A DNA stretch of 64,000 bases from Rhodopseudomonas_A palustris_F (lineage in GTDB: Bacteria; Pseudomonadota; Alphaproteobacteria; Rhizobiales; Xanthobacteraceae): positions 2,728,001 through 2,792,000 of the forward strand of contig NC_007925.1 of the NCBI RefSeq assembly GCF_000013745.1, in the 5' to 3' direction. The position numbers and the translations under genes are program-made. The notes under the pieces are model-generated. The model was not told the DNA's origin, did not search any database, and saw only the letters and a list, made by a program, of their open reading frames with translations. Shown piece after piece: positions 54,501 to 61,420 of this stretch (position 1 is the stretch's first letter; each line of letters begins with the position of its first letter).

Positions 54501-54609
54501 GTTCGTCTCGCAGATCCTGACGCTGTACACCACGCCGGTGATCTATCTGTTGATCGACCGGCTGCGGCGGCGCTGGAGCGGGGTGCCGGCGGCGGTGCCC
54601 GCAGAATAG
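51505..54609 (+). CDS. RND efflux inner-membrane pump, second subunit (MdtC/AcrB family)
   Basis: 1,034 residues, start codon touching the previous stop. It has VDDAIVMIENMYRNLERG (TM4) and VKKNGIMMVDFALEAER (TM10). It differs from the first pump in the periplasmic loops, with a Gly-rich insertion GGGGGPGGGGSNRG near residue 605 that is absent from its neighbour. The pair probably assembles as a mixed trimer with the adaptor and outer-membrane factor upstream. Confidence 0.95.
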   Translation: MASLSEPFIRRPVGTTLLAIGLFLLGLVAYKFLPVAAVPNVDFPMIFVQASRPGADPSVMAATVAAPLERRLGEIAGIDQITSTSSLGSTRIQLQFAIGRDVDRAARDVQAAINASLSDLPTDLPTLPKFRKANSAASPVFILALTSKTIQPSAIYDVADTVIAQRISQVPGVGEVTVSGADQPAVRIALNPVALSTANISTDDVRTAIVNANPLGPVGIFNGARQSETLSTNKQMRTAAEFRDIVIKSSGGNVLRLSDVATVEDATRSSRSIAWFNKQPAVLIQITKQGDANVIDTVDRVKALLPELKQWIPAGVEISTLTDRTGTIRASVADMQWTLLATAVLVMGVVFVFLRRLTPTIAAGVSVPLALAGTCAGMWLAGFSINNLSLMALAISVGFVVDDAIVMIENMYRNLERGMAPLQAALDGAKQIGFTVLSISLSLVAAFTPLIFMDGMVGRLLREFSLTLTFAIAVSTVVSLTVTPMICAHYIRGAVSHNETWFDRLIEGGLSRLVSFYATTLRAVLGYPGLTMLVFFATIALTVTLYIKTPKGYFPTDDSGFVIGSTRASADVSFQAMKQMQQQLADIVMADPAVEGIGSALGGGGGPGGGGSNRGMMFISLKPIEQRDGLSTEMVINRLRKNLGAVAGIRLFMFAAQDLRTGGRQSDSDYQYTLTSTDLSLLQTWAPLVGKRMESVEGITDVSSDRDPGGLQLTLAIDRNVASSLGVRVQDIDNALNNAFSQRQISTIYTQRNQYQVVLEIDAKFQNDPSDLERIFVAGAGGAQIPLSALVHTKRDLSPLAVYHSQSFPSTTVSFNLQPDVPLQTATANIQRAVDELHMPEGIRGSFDGNAGDFAKTSSKQPLLILAALVAMYIVLGVLYESLAHPLTIISTLPSAGLGALLALQVTNTPLTIIAFVGIILLIGIVKKNGIMMVDFALEAERSRGLSSADAIFEACVVRFRPILMTTMAALFAGIPLVVAIGPGTELRRPLGITIIGGLFVSQILTLYTTPVIYLLIDRLRRRWSGVPAAVPAE

Positions 54610-54663
54610 CCGGCCGCGCGTCGCCGCGGTTGTGGCGGCAGGCCGCGCGGCGTATAGGGGCCG

Positions 54664-55395
54664 ATGACCAAGATTTCAGACCTGAACGCGGCCGAGGCGG
54701 CCGAGCCGATCCCGGAATGCCCGCGCTGCCAGAAGCCGGTGCCGCTGTGCATCTGCGACAGCATCGTGCCGCTGGAGAACCGCACCAAGCTGTTGATCCT
54801 GCAGCATCCGCAGGAGCAGGACCGGGCGCTCGCCACCGCGCGGCTGACCGCGCTGCATTTCCCCAACGCCGTGGTGCGGGTCGGGCTGTCCTGGCCGAGC
54901 CTGTCGAAAGCCTGGGGCCAGCCGGTGCACGATCCGTCGCGCTGGGCGGTGCTGTATCTTGGCTCCGCCAAGGTCGCCGAGCTCGACACCGACCGCGACA
55001 TCGTGGCGATCGGCCGCAAGGGCGAGGTCGAGGAGAATCAGCGCGCCATCCTCAAGGACATCGAAGGCGTGGTGCTGCTCGACGGCACCTGGAGCCAGGC
55101 CAAGGCGTTGTGGTGGCGCAACGCCTGGATGCTGAAATGCCAGCGGGTGATTCTCGGCCCCAAGGCGCCGTCGCGCTACGGCAAGCTGCGCAAGGAGCCG
55201 CGCCGCGACGGGCTGTCGACGCTGGAAGCCGCCGCGATGCTGATCTCCGGGCTGGAGAAGCGCCCGGACATCGAGGCGACGCTGCTGGGTGCCTTCGACC
55301 GCATGCTGGCGCGCTTCCGCGAAGTGCAGGCGACGCTGCCGGAATTGGCCCCGAAGCCGAAAAAGCGCGACTACCGGCGCAAGAAGCACGCCTGA
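54664..55395 (+). CDS. DTW-domain tRNA-uridine aminocarboxypropyltransferase
   Basis: 243 residues. Transfers the 3-amino-3-carboxypropyl group of SAM to uridine in tRNA (acp3U), based on the DTW family. Four Cys in an N-terminal knuckle (CPRCQKPVPLCIC, about 19-31), then IVPLENRTKLLILQHPQEQ and the signature VLLDGTWSQAK, where the usual D-x-x-W 'DTW' reads DGTW. Basic C-terminus (KKRDYRRKKHA) suits tRNA binding. No SD-rich leader is seen. The next feature is tRNA-Cys. Confidence 0.88.
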   Translation: MTKISDLNAAEAAEPIPECPRCQKPVPLCICDSIVPLENRTKLLILQHPQEQDRALATARLTALHFPNAVVRVGLSWPSLSKAWGQPVHDPSRWAVLYLGSAKVAELDTDRDIVAIGRKGEVEENQRAILKDIEGVVLLDGTWSQAKALWWRNAWMLKCQRVILGPKAPSRYGKLRKEPRRDGLSTLEAAAMLISGLEKRPDIEATLLGAFDRMLARFREVQATLPELAPKPKKRDYRRKKHA

Positions 55396-55458
55396 GCACT
55401 TTCCGGCGGCGGGCTTGGTTGATTATCGGCAACAGGCCGTATATTGATCCGCCGATGG

Positions 55459-55532
55459 GGCCACGTGGCGGAGTGGTTACGCGCCGGTCTGCAAAACCGT
55501 TTACTCGGGTTCGAGTCCCGACGTGGCCTCCA
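55459..55532 (+). tRNA. tRNA-Cys (anticodon GCA)
   Basis: 74 nt with encoded CCA. Acceptor GGCCACG/CGTGGCC, discriminator T, anticodon loop CTGCAAA (GCA), T-stem CTCGGG...CCCGA with TTCGAGT. Confidence 0.96.
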
Positions 55533-55674
55533 TCTTTGTTTGTGAATCGCTGCAAGCGCTTATCGCAACTTCTTCCATCTTGAACTGAACTGATTTGGGC
55601 TCGTCCGCGCGGCTGCGTTAAAGCAATGGTGGCGTGGCGCCGACGGCTGACGCCCTCCAAGAGCGAGACGTGTG

Positions 55675-56076
55675 ATGTCGATGATCCAGCTGATTTACGC
55701 GTCGCGGCCGTTCGGCTTCGACGAGGCGATGCTGAACGGCATCCTGATGGATGCGCGGCGCTGCAACGCGCGCGACGACATCACCGGCGCGCTGATCTGC
55801 CGGGCCGACGTCTATCTGCAATTGCTGGAAGGCCCGCAGGCAGCGGTCGACGCCACCTTCGCCCGAATCGCGGCCGACCACCGCCATCTCGAATTGCGGC
55901 TGTTGAGCCGGCGCAGCGTGACGCAGCGGCTGTTTCCGGATTGGGCGATGCGGGATGATCCGGCGCGGTCGTGGATGTGGACCCAGCAGGAGGTCGCGGG
56001 CGGCGCGATCGAGCGGGCCACCGACGCCGAAGCGGTAGCGATCTTCGAGCGGCTCGCCGGCGAACCGACCGGCTGA
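55675..56076 (+). CDS. BLUF-domain blue-light photoreceptor, short type
   Basis: 133 residues: a BLUF domain (1-95) with a short C-terminal helix. It binds FAD and signals on blue light. The key residues fall in canonical register: Tyr8 (QLIYAS), Asn31 (RRCNARDDITG), Gln49 (LQLLEGP), Trp90 and Met92 (FPDWAM), equal to Y8/N32/Q50/W91/M93 of PixD-type proteins. Without an output domain, it must act by protein contact, as PixD does with PixE. The neighbours do not identify a partner; the small minus-strand gene is convergent with its end. A GTG one codon earlier is possible. Confidence 0.95.
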   Translation: MSMIQLIYASRPFGFDEAMLNGILMDARRCNARDDITGALICRADVYLQLLEGPQAAVDATFARIAADHRHLELRLLSRRSVTQRLFPDWAMRDDPARSWMWTQQEVAGGAIERATDAEAVAIFERLAGEPTG

Positions 56077-56092
56077 TCCGCCGATCGCCGGA

Positions 56093-56269
56093 TCAGCAGC
56101 AGGCGGTCCAGTCTTCGGGGAACGGCAGCAACGGCCATTCGATCTGGTTGTCGTTGGCGGCGCGTAGCGGCATGGGCAGGATGGCCGCGCTCGGGACGTT
56201 GTCCTGCGCGTTGTCCTCCATCGCCCAGGCGATATCGTCCAACATCCGATTGTACTCGTACTCGTTCAT
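56093..56269 (-). CDS. Small hypothetical protein, 58 residues
   Basis: MNEYEYNRMLDDIAWAMEDN then a Pro/Leu segment and FPEDWTACC end. Acidic, two terminal Cys. No family recognised. Supported by a regular frame and sensible composition rather than by homology; convergent with the BLUF gene, 16 bp from its stop. A weak GGGAATGGG precedes the ATG. Confidence 0.45.
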   Translation of the reverse strand: MNEYEYNRMLDDIAWAMEDNAQDNVPSAAILPMPLRAANDNQIEWPLLPFPEDWTACC

Positions 56270-56401
56270 GACCCATTCCCCCGATGACCAGGGGAATGTC
56301 CCAGAAAGGCTTTGTTCGGCCGTTGCAGATTTTGTTCAAATTCTATCGATCGCCGACAAATCGGTCGCCGGACCCGAACCCGGGGTTCACCAACGGCTCG
56401 C

Positions 56402-56430
56402 AAAAAAATGCCGCCCGGTCGGGGCGGCAT
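56402..56430 (-). terminator. Intrinsic terminator of the 56454-56819 gene
   Basis: Perfect 9-bp stem ATGCCGCCC/GGGCGGCAT, loop CGACC, followed by T6-7 on the minus strand, 24 bp after the stop codon. Confidence 0.9.
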
Positions 56431-56453
56431 TGCGATTGGCGTGACGGCATCGG

Positions 56454-56819
56454 TTATTGGCAGGGATGCATCCGACCGTCGCTGCCGCGGAACAAGGTTC
56501 CGGGCTGACAGACGAACCCGTTCCGCTTGGCGTAGGACTCATCGTAGGCGAACTGATCAGGACCGCCGAACGGCGCCGCGGCAATGGCGCCGGCCGTGCC
56601 GAGGGCTCCGCCGACCACCCCGGCGGCAACATCGGCCGGCCAGAACGCGTTGCTTTCGAAGCCACGGTCGTGACGCGGGCCGCGCTCGTGCCGATAGTCG
56701 CGGCTATAGCTGCGGTCAGGACCGTTCCATCCCGGGTTCGACATCTGCTGCGCCGTCACCGGGGTGGCGAGCGCGGTGGTCAGCACGGCTGCGGCGGCAA
56801 AAAGTGTCAAACGAGTCAT
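56454..56819 (-). CDS. Small exported hypothetical protein under an EcfG promoter
   Basis: 121 residues: signal peptide (cleavage near VTAQQ, residue 24), a Tyr/Arg/Asp-rich charged region, a Gly/Ala hydrophobic stretch (VAAGVVGGALGTAGAIAAAPF, about 66-86) like a glycine-zipper, and a Cys-containing C-terminus (FVCQPGTLF ... HPCQ). Similar small stress-induced envelope proteins are common in rhizobia; no function is known. An EcfG promoter (56849) and strong terminator (56402) make it a single-gene stress-response unit. Confidence 0.8.
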   Translation of the reverse strand: MTRLTLFAAAAVLTTALATPVTAQQMSNPGWNGPDRSYSRDYRHERGPRHDRGFESNAFWPADVAAGVVGGALGTAGAIAAAPFGGPDQFAYDESYAKRNGFVCQPGTLFRGSDGRMHPCQ

Positions 56820-56848
56820 GAAATTCTCCTGCGTGATCGATCGTGACC

Positions 56849-56873
56849 AACGATCCGCAGGCGTGCGCGTTCC
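56849..56873 (-). promoter_or_regulatory. EcfG (general stress) promoter
   Basis: On the minus strand: GGAAC, 16 bases, CGTT, an exact match to the alphaproteobacterial EcfG consensus GGAAC-N16/17-CGTT. The -10 ends about 30 bp before the ATG of the gene starting at 56819. Confidence 0.85.
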
Positions 56874-56967
56874 GCCAAATTATGGTGCGGTGCAATTCAA
56901 ACCGAGGTGAGGGGGGCGACGCGTTCGATCCGGCGCGGGTGCCAGCGCCACGCTTGTCGCGGGGCGC

Positions 56968-57171
56968 TCAGCCCTGTTGGTCGCCCGAGGCCAATTCGCC
57001 GGCGATGGCGCGGTCGATGGCGTCGATCAAGACCTGGGTCTCGACGAATTTGTTGCGCGAGCGCTCCGCGGTGCTGCGATCGAACGGCGCTGCCAGAATC
57101 TTGGCGAACGCATCGCGATCCTCGATCATGCGCTGACGTGCCCGTTTGAGGGTTTCCAAACGCTCGGTCAT
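56968..57171 (-). CDS. Small helical hypothetical protein
   Basis: 67 residues, MTERLETLKRARQRMIEDRDAF and continuing as a charged two-helix hairpin with no signal or membrane segment. Conserved character looks real (regular heptad pattern), but no family or function is known to me. It lies just before tRNA-Asn, on the same strand as the exported EcfG-controlled gene, 148 bp away; no EcfG site precedes it. Confidence 0.65.
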   Translation of the reverse strand: MTERLETLKRARQRMIEDRDAFAKILAAPFDRSTAERSRNKFVETQVLIDAIDRAIAGELASGDQQG

Positions 57172-57283
57172 CCTTGTGTCCCCGATCGCGCATCGAAAGG
57201 TGATGCGTACGCAACAGATTTGCCGGCGAGCGCCGCGGACGTCTTCAGAGCCATGTGGTTGACGGCTTGCTGATTGAGAATGT

Positions 57284-57358
57284 TGGCTCCCCGGGCCGGA
57301 TTCGAACCAGCGACCAACCGGTTAACAGCCGGTTGCTCTACCACTGAGCTACCAGGGA
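57284..57358 (-). tRNA. tRNA-Asn (anticodon GTT)
   Basis: 75 nt with encoded CCA. Acceptor TCCCTGG/CCGGGGA, discriminator G; anticodon stem ACCGG/CCGGT with loop CTGTTAA (GTT); T loop TTCGAAT. Confidence 0.95.
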
Positions 57359-57468
57359 ACAGAGCGAAGCGAAGCTCGCGAGGCAGCCTATAGCAAGGCC
57401 TCCGCGGCTTGCAAAGCGGGAAATTGCCGAACCGGCCCGGATTGTCCCGCGACGGCCCATGTTTTTCA

Positions 57469-57493
57469 GGAACTTGTCCGCGACGCTGTCGTT
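57469..57493 (+). promoter_or_regulatory. EcfG (general stress) promoter
   Basis: GGAAC (57469-57473), 16 bp, CGTT (57490-57493), an exact consensus match, 33 bp before the ATG of the 57526 gene. Confidence 0.85.
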
Positions 57494-57525
57494 GACGCGC
57501 GATCCCGCCCGTTTGGAGACATCAG

Positions 57526-57744
57526 ATGTCCGATCTTCAGCATGATTCGGCGCCCCGCAATCCGCGGCGCGATTCGGTGTCGCAGGGCCGCGACGATGTG
57601 GTGCTTGCGGATGCCGCTGGCGATTCGATCAGCGACGACGAATGCCTGCGGCGCCTCGAGGCCGCGGTCGAGCGACAGGATGCCGAGCGGCTCGATGAAG
57701 TGGCTTCGCTGATCGGGCGGCTCGCGGTGCCGTTGGAATGTTGA
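57526..57744 (+). CDS. Small acidic hypothetical protein under an EcfG promoter
   Basis: 72 residues: an Asp/Arg/Ser-rich, probably disordered N-terminal half and an amphipathic helix (SDDECLRRLEAAVERQDAERLDEVASLIGRLA, about 36-67). No signal peptide. No recognised family. The consensus EcfG promoter 33 bp upstream and a GGAGACATC SD-like leader support it as a real stress-induced gene. Confidence 0.75.
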   Translation: MSDLQHDSAPRNPRRDSVSQGRDDVVLADAAGDSISDDECLRRLEAAVERQDAERLDEVASLIGRLAVPLEC

Positions 57745-57883
57745 TCGCGCGCTGATCGATCTCATCCGGGGCGCTCCATTGAGAGGGCGGCTGATCGCCT
57801 CGGTGTCGCGCGGTGTTGCGTTTTGACAGTCCTTGCATCAAACATGGCGCGCTCCGCGAATGTATCGATTGCAAGGATAGCCG

Positions 57884-58549
57884 ATGCCCGATTTCTCGAC
57901 CGCCCGACGGTTCATGGTGGATGGTCAGATCCGGCCGAGCAGCGTCACCGACTGGAGAATCATCGACGCGATGCGCGCGGTGCCGCGCGAAGCCTTTGTG
58001 CCGGAGAGCCAGAGCGCACTGGCCTATCTCGACCTCGACCTCGACGTCAGCGAAGCCGGTCCGGTCAAACGCTACCTGCTGAAACCCGCGGTCACCGCGC
58101 GACTGCTGCAATCGGCCAATCTGCAGCCGACCGATCGTGTGTTGGTGGTCGGCTGTGCCACCGGCTATCTGCCGGCGATCGTCGCCCGGCTTGTGGACCA
58201 GGTTGTCGCCACCGAGAGCGAAGCCAGCATGGCGGCCGAAGCCAGCCAGATTCTCGGAACGCTCGGCGTCAGCAACGTCCGGGTGCAGCAGGCCGGCTCG
58301 GCCGAGGGCTTTCCGGCCACCGCCCCTTACGACGCCATCATTCTGAACGGCGCCACCGAACTCGTGCCGCTTGAATTATACCGGCAACTCCAGGACGGCG
58401 GACGGCTGGTTGGGGTGTTCGCGCTCGGCCGCACGCCGCGCGCGGAAATCGTGACGCGGTCCGACGACGACTTCGGCAGCCGGCCGTTGTTCGATACCTC
58501 GGTTCCGGTTCTGCCTGGGCTGGAACGCCCCAAGGGCTTCGTTTTCTAA
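57884..58549 (+). CDS. Degenerate PIMT-like methyltransferase
   Basis: 221 residues with the fold of protein-L-isoaspartate methyltransferase: ARRFMVDGQIRPSSVTD opening, AVPREAFVP, SAM motif I RVLVVGCATGYLPAIV (about 85-100) and an ILNGATELVP strand. It lacks the catalytic QTISQP of the true Pcm at 4348; the equivalent region reads EAGPVKRYLL. The PIMT activity is therefore doubtful. Homologues sit upstream of tolC across alphaproteobacteria, as here (200 bp), suggesting a role tied to export rather than protein repair. Start ATG after GGATAGCCG. Confidence 0.85.
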   Translation: MPDFSTARRFMVDGQIRPSSVTDWRIIDAMRAVPREAFVPESQSALAYLDLDLDVSEAGPVKRYLLKPAVTARLLQSANLQPTDRVLVVGCATGYLPAIVARLVDQVVATESEASMAAEASQILGTLGVSNVRVQQAGSAEGFPATAPYDAIILNGATELVPLELYRQLQDGGRLVGVFALGRTPRAEIVTRSDDDFGSRPLFDTSVPVLPGLERPKGFVF

Positions 58550-58748
58550 CGTTTCTCCCGCAATTGTTGTTCAAAATCAGAAGTGTGACCTGGATGCCCC
58601 AGATCGAGAGTTTCGACCGGGAGCGGGGCGCGGGGGTTCCGTCGGGCGGCGGCGTGCCTTATGGTGCGGCGGGACTTCGACTGTAAAAACAGGGCGGATC
58701 GACGCGGGTTGCGTGGGTGGCGCTATTGGTTGGAATGGATTGCCGCGG

Positions 58749-60143
58749 ATGGGTGAGTTTCGAAGACAAGCTGCCGGCACTGCAATCGCCGGACTGATTC
58801 TGGCTCATCTCGGTGCGACGCCGGTTCTGGCCGACACGATCGAAGCGGCGCTGGTTCGCGCCTATCAGAGCAATCCGCAGCTCAACGCGCAGCGCGCCTC
58901 GGTGCGCTCCACCGACGAAAACGTGCCGCAGGCGCTGTCCGGCTATCGGCCGCGCGTCTCGGTGACCGCGAGCGGTGGCTATCAATACACCGACGTGATC
59001 GCCACCCAGGGCGGCCAGACCAACCGCATCCACGGTGATACGGCGCCGCGCGCGGTCGGCGTCACCGCCACCCAGACATTGTTCAACGGCAACCAGACCG
59101 CGAATCGCACCCGTGCGGCGGAAAGTCAGGTGTCGTCGGCCCGCGAAGGACTGCGCGTGCTGGAGCAGAGCGTGATGCTCTCGGCGGCGACGATCTACAT
59201 GGACTATCTGCGCGATTCGGCGATCGTCGAAGTGCAGCGCAGCAACGTGCGGGTGCTCGAGCAGACCCTGAAACAGACCCGCGACCGCTTCAACGTCGGC
59301 GAGGTGACCCGCACCGACGTGGCGCAGTCCGAGGCGCAACTCGCCGCCGGCCGCACCCAGCAGCTCACCGCCGAATCCAACCTGACTACGACGCGGTCGA
59401 ACTTCCGCCGCATCATCGGCAACGAACCCCAGGCGCTGGCGCCGGGCTCGCCGGTGGATCGTTTCCTGCCGGCGACGCTGCCCACCGCCATCGAACTCGG
59501 CCTGACCGAAAATCCCAACGTCACCGCCTCGATGTTCGGCATCGACGTCAGCTTCCTCAACGTCAAGGTCAACGAGGGCGCGCTGTTTCCGACGCTGACG
59601 CTGCAGGGCAACGCGCAGCAGGGCTACGAACAGACCATCAGCACGCCGCGCCAGTTCGTCGCCTCCGCGGTGGCGCAGCTCACGGTTCCGATCTATCAGG
59701 GCGGCGCCGAATACGCGCTGATCCGGCAGTCCAAGGAATCCTTGGCGCAGCAGCGGCTCAATCTCGAGCAGGTCCGCGACCAGACCCGCGCCAGCGTGGT
59801 GCAGGCCTGGGGTCAGCTGTTGGCCGGCCGCGCCCAGGTGTCCTCGGCGCAGGCCCAGGTCGCGGCCTCGGAGATCGCGCTGAACGGCGTCCGCGAGGAA
59901 GCCCGCGCCGGCCAGCGCACCACGCTCGACGTGTTGAACGCGCAGCAGGCGCTGGTCAACGCCCGGGTGGCGCTGGTCACCGCGCAGCACGACCGCGTGG
60001 TGGCGTCCTACGCCGTGCTCAACGCCGTCGGCCGGCTGTCGCCGCAGGTCTTGAAGCTCAGCACCACGGTGTATGACCCGAGCGTGCACTACCAGCAGGT
60101 CCGCGACAGCTGGTTCGGTGTTCGCACCCCGGACGGTCGCTGA
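58749..60143 (+). CDS. tolC: TolC-family outer-membrane channel
   Basis: 464 residues. Signal peptide (MGEFRRQAAGTAIAGLILAHL...PVLAD), then two OEP repeats making the outer-membrane barrel and periplasmic helical tunnel: TIEAALVRAYQSNPQLNAQRASVRSTDE start, GVTATQTLFNGNQTANR and LTVPIYQGGAEYALIRQSK. TolC-type rather than lipoprotein, distinct from the OMF at 45381. It serves type I secretion or RND pumps. A GTG 12 codons earlier is possible. Flanked by the PIMT-like gene and popZ, the usual alphaproteobacterial order. Confidence 0.94.
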   Translation: MGEFRRQAAGTAIAGLILAHLGATPVLADTIEAALVRAYQSNPQLNAQRASVRSTDENVPQALSGYRPRVSVTASGGYQYTDVIATQGGQTNRIHGDTAPRAVGVTATQTLFNGNQTANRTRAAESQVSSAREGLRVLEQSVMLSAATIYMDYLRDSAIVEVQRSNVRVLEQTLKQTRDRFNVGEVTRTDVAQSEAQLAAGRTQQLTAESNLTTTRSNFRRIIGNEPQALAPGSPVDRFLPATLPTAIELGLTENPNVTASMFGIDVSFLNVKVNEGALFPTLTLQGNAQQGYEQTISTPRQFVASAVAQLTVPIYQGGAEYALIRQSKESLAQQRLNLEQVRDQTRASVVQAWGQLLAGRAQVSSAQAQVAASEIALNGVREEARAGQRTTLDVLNAQQALVNARVALVTAQHDRVVASYAVLNAVGRLSPQVLKLSTTVYDPSVHYQQVRDSWFGVRTPDGR

Positions 60144-60468
60144 TCGTCGCCAATACAGCCGCGCCAATAATACAGCCGCGCCAATGCAAATGGCGCGGCG
60201 TCGACAGCCCGCCTTGCTTGCAATCGATTATTGCCGTGCCATACCTCTTGTTGAGCGGGCAGGTCGATTCGTGCGTTTTTGCTCGGCATATGACGGGTGC
60301 TGATCAGCGCGGTGTCGATGCGGGGCGGCATCGGAAATCTGCCTTCTTTTGAGCTGGGGACAAGTCGCGCTCGCTGGCCGGAAACCGGCGTTCGGTTTGT
60401 GGAACGGGCCATTCTTGCACCGCTTTGGTGTAACACTGCGACGAGCGCGTGATGATGTGGAGTCGGGG
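60144..60468. other. tolC-popZ intergenic region
   Basis: 325 bp. Holds a strong hairpin (60175-60199) preceded by two AATACAGCCGCGCC direct copies. The rest must contain the popZ promoter; I see no CtrA-type TTAA-N7-TTAA site. Confidence 0.5.
60175..60199. terminator. Strong hairpin after tolC
   Basis: 9-bp perfect stem GCCGCGCCA/TGGCGCGGC with 7-base loop, 32 bp after tolC, but no T-run; a Rho-aided or processing site is possible. Confidence 0.45.
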
Positions 60469-61230
60469 ATGACGCAACCTGCAAAGGCCCAAGAGCCCTC
60501 GATGGAGGAGATCCTGGCCTCGATCCGGCGCATCATCGCCGACGACGAAGCGAAGCCAGCGGCTGCCGCGCCGGCGCCCGTCGCTGCAGCTGCGAAGCCG
60601 GAACCTGCAAAGCCGGCAGCCGCCGTGGCAAAGCCTGCGGTGACCACCCCGCCGCCAGCGCCGCAGCCGGCGCCGCAGCCCGCGGCAACCGAATCCAACA
60701 ACCAGGACGATATCGACGCCTTGCTGGCCGGGCTGGATGCCTCGACCACGCCGGCCGAGGTGCGCCCCGCCGCGGTTCCCGAACCCGATCCGAACGAGGA
60801 CGTGTTCGAGCTCACCGACGAGATGGCGCTGCCGGATCCGGCGCCGCCGGCGTTCCAGAAGGTGGAGAGCGAGGCCGACCTGGAATTCGCCGAGGCGATC
60901 CGCGCCGAGCGGGAGCAGGCCCAGGCGCCGTCCTGGTCGATGCCGGCGCCGGCGCCCGTGATGGAGCGGCCGGCACCGCCGTCCTACCAGCCGCAGGCCT
61001 ATCAGCCGTCGCAACAGCCGGAGATGCTGTCCCGCTCCACCGCATCGGCGGTGGAATCCGCGTTCAATTCGCTGGCCAATACGGTGCTCAGCAACAATGC
61101 CCGCACCCTGGAGGATCTCGTCAAGGAGATGCTGCGGCCGATGCTGAAATCCTGGCTCGACGACAATCTGCCGCAATTGGTCGAGCGGATCGTCAAGGCG
61201 GAAATCGAGCGGGTGTCGCGCGGCCGCTGA
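60469..61230 (+). CDS. popZ: Polar organising protein PopZ (DUF2497)
   Basis: Self-assembling cell-pole scaffold that anchors the chromosome origin region through ParB in alphaproteobacteria. 253 residues with the expected three-part plan: a short N-terminal conserved helix SMEEILASIRRIIADDE (about 11-27), a long Pro/Ala/Glu disordered linker (about 28-190), and the C-terminal helical oligomerisation region VESAFNSLANTVL and DLVKEMLRPMLKSWLDDNLPQLVERIVKAEIERV. The frame is open 40 codons upstream, but the conserved region begins here. Directly upstream of valS, the standard order. Confidence 0.94.
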   Translation: MTQPAKAQEPSMEEILASIRRIIADDEAKPAAAAPAPVAAAAKPEPAKPAAAVAKPAVTTPPPAPQPAPQPAATESNNQDDIDALLAGLDASTTPAEVRPAAVPEPDPNEDVFELTDEMALPDPAPPAFQKVESEADLEFAEAIRAEREQAQAPSWSMPAPAPVMERPAPPSYQPQAYQPSQQPEMLSRSTASAVESAFNSLANTVLSNNARTLEDLVKEMLRPMLKSWLDDNLPQLVERIVKAEIERVSRGR

Positions 61231-61420
61231 CCGCCGGCGGGTGCGGCGGTCCGCAGGTCGGGTCGCCGACATTGCAGCCATTCCCTAGCTGAGCGGCATT
61301 TGCCCGGCGAAATCCCGATTGAATCGGCTGGGCGTGTTGACTTGCGCCGCGCCGGCGGCTTTCTAGCGCGCGACCGGCGCAATTGCAGCCTGCCGGCGAG
61401 ACCTCAGAATCGACCCCGCC

